Positions 20,866 to 29,870 of a DNA stretch of 64,000 bases are shown here, in pieces; within the stretch, counting starts at the first letter, position 1; each line of letters starts with the position of its first letter. The translations under genes were made by a program, and so were the position numbers. Location: assembly GCF_023898315.1 (NCBI RefSeq), contig NC_064622.1, positions 169,466,178 through 169,530,177 of the forward strand, written 5' to 3'. The notes under the pieces are model-generated. The model was not told the DNA's origin and searched no databases. It worked only from the letters and a program-made list of their open reading frames with translations. The DNA is from Schistocerca nitens (Eukaryota > Arthropoda > Insecta > Orthoptera > Acrididae).

Positions 20866-21551
20866 GCACCATAAAAACAGACGCCTATAACAGCAAGCGG
20901 TTGCAGCTAATTCATTATAAATTACCTTTAGTTTCAACAGCTACAGTATTCTAATACGTCCACGACGGATAAGGATTATTTGCTAATGTTAATAAAGAAA
21001 GAATAGAAAAACAGAATACGGCAGTCAGATAGACACTCCCAGTCGACAAATAATTACGAATAACCAAATATGTTCCGTGAGCCGTACTGAAACCAATCGC
21101 GGGTCTGATATGTGGTCTATAACGTAAGGCTTGTTTTGGACTCCTGGATTACGACATACAGAATATATTCCTTTAGATCCCTTTTGTTCCCTGTAGCTTT
21201 CTCCATTACAGATTTGACAGATAATTCTGCCGTCACATAGTGTTCCTATAACGTTTTATCGATCTGACAAATCTCATTTTTGACGTTTCCAGTTGCGTAA
21301 GATCAGTTTCTCTCTCAGAGCCCTGCTTTCTGCTCCGTGCACGAGGAGGTAATGATCAGTAATGGCGTGCTTTTTCGAGTGTATCGCCAGTTGCTCATTC
21401 CATTTTGTGCACTATATTTTGACGACCGACCAACTGCGTGCTGAGGTTTATGCTGTTATGAATACGTTGTACTCCCAAGAGCACATTATTGATCAGTCAC
21501 GCAGGGAAAACCTGGGAACTTCCATTATTGTAAAAAATTTCACTTCCTTGA

Positions 21552-21748
21552 CGCCGGCCGGGGTGGCAGAGCGGTTCTAGGCGCTACAGTCCGGAACCGC
21601 GCGACCGCTACGGTCGCAGGTTCGAATCCTGCCTCGGGCATGGATGTGTGTGATGTCCTTAGGTTAGTTAGGTTTAAGTAGTTCTGAGTTCTAGGGGACT
21701 GATGACCTCAGAAGTTAAGTCCCATAGTGCTCAGAGCCATCTGAACCA
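21552..21748 (+). mobile_element. tRNA-derived SINE, common type, plus strand
   Basis: The head 'gccggggtggcagagcgg' and box B 'ggttcgaatcctgcc' are followed by the tail 'ggggactgatgacctcag'. ACTTCCTT flanks it at 21542-21549 and 21749-21756. It sits in an RT relic. Confidence 0.9.
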
Positions 21749-21954
21749 ACTTCCTTCATTTTCTTCACTTTCGCTTTTAGAGTTCCCGGATCTGTCCCAT
21801 GTGTTCTCTGATAGGCATTTATTTTCTATACTATTATAGTCTTCTCAGTTTACGTCATTGTCGAAGTACTGGAAATGAGATACTGCTTCCAATGATTTAC
21901 ATCGATTCAGATTTTGGATCTCAAATCTATTAATTCCGTTTTAGTTGCTGTATC

Positions 21955-22146
21955 AAAGATGGCTCTGAGCACTATGCGACTTAACTTCTGAGGTCATCAG
22001 TCGCCTAGAACTTAGAACTAATTAAACCTAAGTAACCTAAGGACATCACACACATCCATGCCCGAGGCAGGATTCGAACCTGCGACCGTAGCGGTCACGC
22101 GGTTCCAGACTGAAGCGCCTAGAACCGTACGGCCACACCAGCCGGC
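21955..22146 (-). mobile_element. tRNA-derived SINE, common type, minus strand
   Basis: Same family as 21552-21748 in the opposite orientation, flanked by the 12-bp repeat AGTTGCTGTATC at 21943-21954 and 22147-22158. Confidence 0.92.
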
Positions 22147-22423
22147 AGTTGCTGTATCTTTAAATTAGATGCAGAGTACAGAATATGTAGCTTGTGCTTT
22201 AGCCTCTGCAGCATATCTTCATTTTCTTCATCAATTACCTGATGATCAGCAAAGAATAAGGTGTTGACATATTGTTGGCATCCTAATTTTATTTCCAAAG
22301 GCGCATTCTCCTCTCCCGATCTTTATCGAACCATCGATATAGGGGTTACATAGCGACAAAGACATATTTTATTCTTGCCTAGCTATGTGGGTTGTTCCTA
22401 TTTCTGACGATAACTGCTTTCCC

Positions 22424-22424
<1 letters not shown>

Positions 22425-22519
<95 letters not shown>
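22425..22519. repeat. Compound microsatellite (AT)n(GT)n
   Basis: About 55 bases of AT pass directly into about 38 bases of GT with one C interruption. The reading frames across it on both strands are artefacts of the repeat. Confidence 0.98.
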
Positions 22520-22522
<3 letters not shown>

Positions 22523-23404
22523 CTTTTTCGAACTCCACGAAAAGCAGATGTATCTCCACGTTTAATTACCGTTTCAGTGTACAAACGTTGTTACTACACA
22601 ACCGTCCTCCTCAGAAATATGTTTCTTCTTAAATCAAAATAGTTTCCAGAGAAATTTCCGATACTTCAGTTTATTATTTTGCCATGCATACTGTAAGCGG
22701 TATTTAAAAGGCCAAGAACCTTTATTAATGGACTTGTATCTGCTTTCTGTCTTGAAAATAGGTATGACTTTTCCTATGCCTCTTAAGTGACAGTTTTCTT
22801 ACCTTCCCCGTATATTGAAAAGAAAGAACATTTTAAATTTTAGTAGCGATGTTCTGTTGCAGATTTACTGTATCTAATTTCGGCAGCTTCTGTTTCTTGA
22901 CTTCACACATTTCAAACTCGTTAGTAATAACAATAATTTCGTTATATTACTACGTGGTGTCTGTTCTTTCGAACATGTCCGGAAGTACAGACATCACATG
23001 AAATCCACAGCTGTTATATATATTATGTAAACTGAAGGTGGACGGGGGAGAAAGGAAAGGAAAGGGAATGAACTAATGACATAGCTCGCGCAGGATACGG
23101 TGGGCGACGTGCAGCGACCAGTTTCCCTCCATTAAGCGCTGGGCGAGTTCATTTATTTGTTCAGGAGGGGTGGCCGATAAGCGTTTTCCATCTTTCGGCC
23201 GGTCAGCTATGACAGAGTCGAGGCGCGCACCCTACAATCGTTCTCAAACGATTTTACAGAAAATATTCCGTAAAAAAATTCATTTTTGCTTTACTTGTAG
23301 CCTTACATGTCAAGTTCATGGTGATGTGCCCATCATTTCGTTAATGATCATAGTTATTGTGATATTTATGTGAAAGTAAGACACTGCGCTAAATTCGGAA
23401 AAGT
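22520..23404. other. No gene; contains a 46-bp palindrome
   Basis: AT-rich DNA. At 22953-22998 there is an imperfect palindrome centred on ACATGT (22973-22978), with 15 of 20 arm positions paired; 'gtgtctgttctttcg' forms most of one arm. I know related palindromes from tRNA-headed repeats in this insect group. Confidence 0.5.
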
Positions 23405-24150
23405 GTGCAATGAAAAACGGAGGTCTCTATGATTTTGTGCTTGGTTCATATTACATAATATGTTGTTGCTTATGGAATTAGCTAATATATTGATTTTTTA
23501 TGGCTTTAGTAGATGTACCAACCCCGAGAAAATATATCTGATGCAGCACACTCATTTGCGCTCACGTCCCGCCAGCGATAAAGGCAGAGTGAAATATCCA
23601 CAACAGTCCTCATAATTCATAAATGGTTTCAGGTATCGAACGGAGATTTTAGCAAATGTTAATACGCAAAGAGGACAGTATTTTCCCATATTATTATTGT
23701 GTAAAACTTCACTATCTACAGTGTTATTGCAATACTGCAGACTTTTTCGGAGAAAGAATGTAATTTTTAAGGGCCATCGATAGCTGAGGAAACGAGAAAT
23801 GCTGTGGGTTTTGGAACAACGTATGTGAAGACATTACACTTTTTTTATACTGAGAATGTGCTTTTTCATAAGCTACTGACATTACTTTTCCTCAGTTACT
23901 CATTACATAAACTTAAGCCGGCCGCTGTGGCCTAGCGGTTCTAGGCGCTTCAGTCTCGAACCGCGCAACTGCTACGGTCGCAGGTTCGAATCCTGCCTCG
24001 GGCATGGATGTGTGTGATATCCTTAGGTTCGTTGGGTTTAACAAGTTCTGAGTTGCAGGGGACTGATGACCTCAGATGTTAAGTCCCATAGTGGTCAGAG
24101 CCATTTGAACCATTTGGGCCATAAACTTAATAAACCATTGTTTCAGAATT
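23405..24150. repeat. Dispersed repeat, copy 2, split by a SINE
   Basis: Aligns with 120-640 in the same orientation, for example 'cgcaaagagga.agtattt', 'gaaacgagaa.t.ct' and 'ttatactgaga'. Similarity appears to resume after the SINE ('attgttt.agaat'). Confidence 0.6.
23917..24119 (+). mobile_element. tRNA-derived SINE, common type, plus strand
   Basis: Flanked by CATAAACTTAA at 23906-23916 and 24120-24130. The head has diverged ('gctgtggcctagcgg'), and the tail is intact. Confidence 0.92.
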
Positions 24151-24640
24151 TTCTCGCAATTGTGTTTGCACAACATGTTAGTGAGGTGAGACAGTGTAAT
24201 CTCCGCTGTGTTTTGGCAAAAGAAGCAAATTTTAACATTGCAGACAGAGAGATGTGTAGGGCCTAGCCAAAATTCGCCACTCAGGACGCTTCTCTGAAAG
24301 TGACGAATGGTTAACAAGCCAGTCTAAAATAAATCGTTGGATTTCAGGAGAATTCTTTTTAGATACTAACGAAAGCAAGGGTGGCAGAAGATGTTTTTAA
24401 TGGACGCCATGAAAATGTGGGCGTTGAGTGGCTCCGATTAATATTAACAAAAAATATGGGTGTAGGCTTTAGTTTAGAACGGCACTTCCCCTCCACTGCT
24501 CGACATTTCCCGTACAGCAGCACTCTGAGCGACGCCCCTCCACCTCCGCTCTCCCTATGCTCCCCCAGCCGACGGCGCGTCCAGCGGTTATAGCATTTTG
24601 CGCGCGCTGTGTCAGCTGCTTTGAGGTATGTCTAATCAGT
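24151..24640. other. No recognisable feature
   Basis: A mixed stretch that becomes GC-rich from about 24490. No frame resembles a known protein. Confidence 0.35.
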
Positions 24641-24960
24641 GGCGACGAGCGAAAATGTGTGCCGGACCAGTATTCGAACCCGGGATGTAGTTCTTATTGC
24701 ACGCCGGGGTGGCCGAGCGGTTCTAGGCGCTACAGTCTGGAACCGCTCGACCGCTATGGTCGCAGGTTCGAATCCTGCCTCGGTTATGCAAGTGTGTGAC
24801 GTCCTTAGGTTAGTTAGGTTTAAGTAGTTCTAAGTTCTTGGGGACTGATGACCTCAGAAGTTGAGTCCCATAGTGCTCAGAGCCATTTGAACCATTTTTT
24901 AGTTCTTACTAGGCAGTTTCAGTAAGCACTGCACACCTGCACACATTATTGCTTATGCGC
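24640..24960 (-). repeat. tRNA-headed repeat interrupted by a SINE
   Basis: Read on the plus strand, 'gtgccggaccagtattcgaacccggga' is a reversed acceptor end plus box B; after the SINE it resumes with 'cttactaggcagt..cagtaagcactgcac', a reversed anticodon and box A region. The SINE at 24697-24899 therefore inserted into the head of another tRNA-derived repeat. Confidence 0.55.
24697..24899 (+). mobile_element. tRNA-derived SINE, common type, plus strand
   Basis: Flanked by TAGTTCTTA at 24688-24696 and 24900-24908. The head begins 'cgccggggtggccgagcgg' at 24702. Confidence 0.92.
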
Positions 24961-25054
24961 GGAATATATCTGCACGCTGCCCGGCCGACTCACATTCCCA
25001 CCTAGCGCCACATATCCGCATTCCCCATCCATGTGCTGCATGCTCGCTAATTTT

Positions 25055-25213
25055 CGATTCCCGTTGGAGGTTGAACGTAAATGTGCATCCGCTCTGAAGG
25101 TTGTTTATTCATTGCCCATCGAGACAAATCAATTGTACAAATGTATGGGTTTTGTTGTTTCGGACATGTCCACAACCTTCAGTGTGGATACAGAATTACG
25201 TTCGATCACCAGT
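25055..25213. repeat. Imperfect inverted repeat around GGACATGTCC
   Basis: The arm at 25060-25102 ('ttgaacgtaaatgtgcatcc...ctgaaggttgt' in two blocks) matches the reverse complement of 25171-25213 ('acaaccttcag', 'acgttcgatc'). Beside the right arm lies 'tttcggacatgtcc', the same palindromic core type as at 22973. A 159-bp foldback of this kind may be part of the tRNA-headed repeat that follows. Confidence 0.55.
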
Positions 25214-25271
25214 GGAAATAAAAAACAAGCAAACTTGGAGGACATGGGCAGCGACCGTGGATGGATGATAA

Positions 25272-25600
25272 TAAACGCTCTGTACGGGTGGCGCGGTGGG
25301 TAACGCAACTGCCGAGTAAGCAAGAGATCCCAGGTTCAAGTCACCGTCGGGCACTGCTTTCACTCGCCACCGCTAATTCCTATAAAGTTCCGATGCAGCT
25401 GATATTATTAGTTTCTTCCCTTTTCTTTTTTTCCCCCTCGACTTTCAATTTACATAATAATAACTTCGTGTGGCCCCCACTTCGGCGACTTGCGTGTCCG
25501 CAACATGCCCCAGTTAACCAGTCGGGGAGAGGGGGCCTACGGAAACCGAGCCACGTGTCGTTTTTGGCGAATCTTTACATATTTAAAAGGAGAAAACTGG
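25272..25600 (+). repeat. tRNA-headed composite repeat
   Basis: A tRNA-like body with a 'gcgcggtgggtaacgc' box A region and box B 'ggttcaagtc' (25333-25342) ends 'gtcgggcac'. Further on, 'cacttcggcgacttgcg' (about 25479) is a block I know from another grasshopper SINE. The 114-codon frame over it (25261-25605) is not a gene. Confidence 0.45.
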
Positions 25601-25813
25601 GTTAAAGGTTCCAATGACCTCCCTTTGCCCACTAGAAAAATTATTAAATATTCCTGATAAGACCAAGAAGAAAAAAAAAACAGACAGGAAGCCTCGAAAC
25701 TTTCCGCTTCATAAAATACGTCCTTCTGTAGTCAAAGCCTACTGTCAGAGAAAAAAAAAAAACATTAGTAAAGTCACGGAATACACAAGTGTGTTAAAAA
25801 TCAGGGAACACTA

Positions 25814-26034
25814 ACAAGCCAACGATATTGTTCAAACAAATTTCGGGCTTGCAGCCGGTCGTCGTTCAATACTTCGCACGATATTTCAACTGGGCACCTG
25901 CCAGTCATCTTCAGGTGAGCCGTCGCAGACTGGCGATAAAGTTCTCCGCTCCGCAATATATAGCGTACTGTAAAAATCGGGTGTGTGGGGGCACGGAATG
26001 CACTAAGCCAAAATTCACACAAGCCAACGATATT
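25814..26034. repeat. 189-bp insertion or duplication between 16-bp direct repeats
   Basis: ACAAGCCAACGATATT occurs at 25814-25829 and 26019-26034. The segment between ends with 'aaaatcgggtgtgtgggggc' (from 25974), which also occurs at about 30367 inside a mariner transposase relic, so part of it may be mariner-derived. Confidence 0.5.
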
Positions 26035-26077
26035 ATTTACAATGCTGCGCTCTCGCAGGCAAAAGCGATAATTCAGG

Positions 26078-27745
26078 TTACAAAGTTGTATGTTTGTTGT
26101 TGTGGTTTGATGCAGCTCTCCATGGTACTCTATCCTGTGCAAGCTTCTTCATCTCCCAGTACCTACTGCAACCTACATCCTTCTCAATCTGATTAGTGTA
26201 TTCATCTCTTGGTCTCCCTGTACGATTTTTACCCTCCACGCTGCCCTCCAATGCTAAATTTGTGATCCCTTGATGCCTCAAAACATGTCCTACCAACCGA
26301 TCCCTTCTTCTAGTCAAGTTGTGCAACAAACTTCTCTTCTCCCCAATACTATTCAATACCTCCACATTAGTTACGTGATCTACCCACCTTATCTTCAGCA
26401 TTCTTCTGTAGCACCACATTTCGAAAGCTTCTATTCTCTTCTTGTCCAAACTATTTACCGTCCATGTTTCACTTCCATACATGGCTACACTCCATACAAA
26501 TACTTTCAGAAACGACTTCCTGACACTTAAATCTATACTCGATGTTAACAAATTTATCTTCTTCAGAAACGATTTCCTTGCCATTGCCAGTCTACATTTT
26601 ATATCCTCTCTACTTCGACCATCATCAGTTATTTTACTCCCTAAATAGCAAAACTCCTTTACTACTTTAAGTGTCTCATTTCCTAATCTAATCCCCTCAG
26701 CATCACCCGATTTAATTTGACTACATTGCATTATCCTCGTTTTGCTTTTGTTGATGTTCATCTTATATCCTCCTTTCAAGACACTGTCCATTCCGTTCAA
26801 CTGCTCTTCCAAGTCCTTTGCTGTCTCTGACAGAATTACAATGTCATCGGCGAACCTTAAAGTTTTTACTTCTTCTCCATGAATTTTAATACCTACTCCG
26901 AATTTTTCTTTTGTTTCCTTTACTGCTTGCTCAATATACAGATTGAATAACATCGGGGAGAGGCTACAACCCTGTCTCACTCCTTTCCCAACCACTGCTT
27001 CCCTTTCATGCCCCTCTACTCTTATAACTGCCATCTGGTTTCTGTACAAATTGTAAATAGCCTTTCGCTCCCTGTATTTTACCCCTGCCACCTTCAGAAT
27101 TTGAAAGAGAGTATTCCAGTTAACGTTGTCAAAAGCTTTCTCTAAGGCTACAAATGCTAGAAACGTAGGTTTGCCTTTTCTTAATCTTTCTTCTAAGATA
27201 AGTCGTAAGGTTAGTATTGCCTCACGTGTTCCAACATTTCTACGGAATCCAAACTGATCTTCCCCGAGGTCCGCTTCTACCAGTTTTTCCATTCGTCTGT
27301 AAAGAATTCGCGTTAGTATTTTGCAGCTGTGACTTATTAAACTGATAGTTCGGTAATTTTCACATCTGTAAACATCTGCTTTCTTTGGTATTGGAATTAT
27401 TATATTCTTCTTGAAGTCTGTGGGTATTTCGCCTGTCTCATACATCTTGCTCACCAGATGGTAGAGTTTTGTCAGGACTGGCTCTCCCAAGGTCATCAGT
27501 AGTTCTAATGGAATGTTGTCTACTCCCGGGGCCTTGTTTCGACTCAGGTCTTTCAGTGCTCTGTCAAACTCTTCACGCAGTATCTTATCTCCCATTTCAT
27601 CTTCATCTACATCCTCTTCCATTTCCATAATATTGTCCTCAAGTACATCGCCCTTGTATAAACCCTCTGTATACTCCTTCCACCTTTCTGCCTTCCCTTC
27701 TTTGTTTAGAACTGGGTTGCATTTGAGCTCTTGATATTCATACAA
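26078..27745 (-). pseudogene. RTE-like ORF, reverse-transcriptase part
   Basis: A 555-codon frame. Visible blocks: ENYRTISLISHSCKIL (129-144), QFGFRRNVGT (164-173), motif A region FVALEKAFDNVNW (198-210), GVRQGCSLSPMLFNLY (255-270), LRFADDIVILSE (296-307), YLGSKITDDGRS, and the C-terminal FEMWCYRRMLKIRW. Motif A should read VDLEKAFD; residue 200 is Ala (codon 27148-27146), so a metal-binding Asp is missing and polymerase activity should be lost. The two Asp residues of motif C are kept. The true enzyme begins in the neighbouring upstream frame; the ATG at 27745 is only the first Met after the frameshift. The fragment at 32732-33286 has the same C-terminus with an intact reading frame. Confidence 0.9.
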
Positions 27746-29052
27746 GTGGTTTTCTTCTCTCCAAAGGTCTCTTTAATTTTCCTGTAGGCAGTATCTATCT
27801 TACCCCTAGTGAGACAAGCCTCTACATCCTTACATTTGTCCTCTAGCCATCCCTGCTTAGCCATTTTGCAGTTTCTGTCGATCTCATTTTTGAGACGTTT
27901 GTATTCCCTTTTGCCTGCTTCATTTACTGCATTTTTATATTTTCTCCTTTCATCAATTAAATTCAATATTTCTTCTGTTACCCAAGGATTTCTACTAGCC
28001 CTCGTCTTTTTACCTACTTGATCCTCTGCTGCCTTCACTACTTCATCCCTCAGAGCTACCCATTCTTCTTCTACTGTATTTCTTTCCCCCATTCCTGTCA
28101 ATTGTTCCCTTATGCTTTCCCTGAAACTCTGTACAACCTCTGGTTCTTTCAGTTTATCCAGGTCCCATCTCCTTAAATTCCCACCTTTTTGCAGTTTCTT
28201 AAGTTTCAATCTGCAGTTCATAACCAATAGATTGTGGTCAGAACCCACATCTGCCCCTGGAAATGTCTTACAATTTAAAACCTGGTTCCTAAATCTCTGT
28301 CTTACCATTATATAATCTATCTGATACCTATTAGTATCTCCAGGATTCTTCCAGGTATACAACCTTCTTTTATGATTCTTGAACCAAGTGTTAGCTATGA
28401 TTAAGTTATGCTCTGTGCAAAATTCTACAAGGCGGCTTCCTCTTTCATTTCTTCCCCCCAATCCATATTCACCTACTATGTTTCCTTCTCTCCCTTTTCC
28501 TACTGACGAATTCCAGTCACCCATGACTATTAAATTTTCGTCTCCCTTCACTACCTGAATAATTTCTTTTATCTCGTCATACATTTCATCAATTTCTTCA
28601 TCATCTGCAGAGCTAGTTGGCATATAAACTTGTACTACTGTAGTAGGCATGGGCTTTGTGTCTATCTTGGCCACAATAATGCGTTCACTATGCTGTTTGT
28701 AGTAGCTAACCCGCACTCCTATTTTTTTATTCATTATTAAACCTACTCCTGCATTACCCCTATTTGATTTTGTATTTATAACCCTGTAATCACCTGACCA
28801 AAAGTCTTGTTCCTCCTGCCACCGAACTTCACTAATTCCCACTATATCTAACTTTAACCTATCCATTTCCCTTTTTAAATTTTCTAACCTACCTGCCCGA
28901 TTAAGGGATCTGACATTCCACGCTCCGATCCGTAGAATGCCAGTTTTCTTTTTCCTGATAACGACGTCCTCTTGAGTAGTCCCCGCCCGGAGATCCGAAT
29001 GGGGGACTATTTTACCTCCGGAATATTTTACCCAAGAGGACGCCATCATCAT
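27706..29052 (-). pseudogene. RTE-like ORF, AP-type endonuclease part
   Basis: A 448-codon frame that starts at 29052 and runs out of frame near 27735, where the RT frame takes over. Endonuclease blocks: GAWNVRSL (43-50, metal-binding Asn), ISEVRW with the catalytic Glu, VMGDWNSSVG with Asp and Asn, YTWKNPGD, QIDYIMV, and GSDHNLL with the final Asp-His pair. All the residues I would expect for nicking activity seem to be present. The linker that follows (to about residue 430) is basic and helical. The frame after KETFGEK drifts into non-homologous residues and ends, which places the frameshift at about 27740. Confidence 0.9.
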
Positions 29053-29363
29053 TTAATCATACAGTAAAGCAGCATGTCCTCGGGAAAAATTACGGCTGTA
29101 GTTTCCCCTTGCTTTCAGCCGTTCGCAGTACCAGCACAGCAAGGCCGTTTTGGTTAATGTTACAAGGCCAGATCAGTCAATCATCCAGACTGTTGCCCCT
29201 GCAACTACTGAAAAGGCTGCAGCCCCTCTTCAGGAACCACATGTTTGTCTGGCCTCTCAACAGATACCCCTCCGTTGTGGTTGCACCTACGGTACGGCCA
29301 TCTGTATCGCTGAGGTACGCAAGCCTCCCCACCAACGGCAAGGTCCATGGTTCATGGGGGAAG
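29053..29363 (-). other. RTE-like LINE 5' UTR
   Basis: No reading frame of note. The same sequence, diverged, precedes the endonuclease fragment at 47733-49285, up to the 'ggttcatggttca' block near 49255, so the element 5' end is shared by two independent copies. It presumably carries the internal promoter. Confidence 0.75.
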
Positions 29364-29471
29364 ACAAAGTTGTACTACAAGGCAAAACACACGATTTCTA
29401 CTGATCAACTGTTAGGCCCACAAAGTCGGTGGCTGATTCCATGTAATCAAGCTACCAAGATTCTAACGCGT

Positions 29472-29683
29472 TCTGCTCATAGCCTAACAATTTTTAGCGT
29501 ATGAAAATCCTCTTTAGATATCACGAATATGCACATATCTACAAAATTAACCGACTGGAATTGTATCATTGGACCTTTCGGTTCAGAGAGGCACGAGTTG
29601 TACTGCCAAACCATTAACCCCTGCTCATGCGTTTGAAAATCTTTAGATATCACGAATATGTATCTCACATATCTGCAGAATTA
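29472..29683. repeat. Two direct repeat units, about 60 bp, 132 bp apart
   Basis: The block 'tttagatatcacgaatatg' preceded by 'gaaaatc' and followed by 'catatct.ca.aatta' occurs at 29503-29550 and 29635-29683, and 'ctgctcat' precedes both. No known element is recognised around it. Confidence 0.6.
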
Positions 29684-29870
29684 TAAATAACGCGATTATT
29701 CCTAAAGAGACGTGACCTCACGTAACACATCACTATGCTTCCTATGGTATGTAGGATTGTTTTTGTCTCAGAAACTTGTTATTCGCTGTAAAAGCATAAA
29801 TTGTGTGCCTTGGTTCCAATTTGTTTCACGGGTCCTTTGATCTCTAGGCCAGTTTGATTTCATCCTTTCG

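Larger units (their letters stand above)
21150..22330 (-). pseudogene. Reverse-transcriptase relic interrupted by two SINEs
   Basis: Minus-strand frames give TLFFADHQVIDEENEDMLQR (motif C, with FADD changed to FADH), then 'SHFQYFDNDVN' (a decayed YLG block), a 'SENTWDRSGN' stretch, and 'ETSKMRFVRSIKRYR' near the C-terminus. The order is that of a LINE reverse transcriptase from palm to C-terminal region. Two SINEs, at 21552-21748 and 21955-22146, interrupt it, each with its own target duplication. The second Asp of the motif C pair is His and stops are many. I cannot assign a clade. Confidence 0.65.
26091..29363 (-). mobile_element. RTE-like non-LTR retrotransposon, full length, 11-bp target duplication
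   Basis: A 3.27-kb LINE on the minus strand. The 11-bp repeat ACAAAGTTGTA lies directly outside both ends (26080-26090 and 29364-29374). From 5' to 3' it has a 300-base 5' UTR, one ORF with AP-type endonuclease and reverse transcriptase (now two frames), and a short 3' end with a CAACAA-type tail (26091-26102). Fragments of the same family lie at 32713-33293, 42440-43219 and 47733-49285. The RT active site is damaged and one frameshift separates the domains. RTE is proposed from domain order and motif style; an ORF1 is lacking, as in that clade. Confidence 0.92.

Noticed and set aside
22369..22642. Open frames across the AT/GT microsatellite
   Set aside because: They translate the dinucleotide repeat as IYIY, CVCV or THTH runs.
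26270..26648. Plus-strand frames opposite the RTE-like RT
   Set aside because: Shadows of the minus-strand coding sequence; the same shadows recur over the other RTE fragments.
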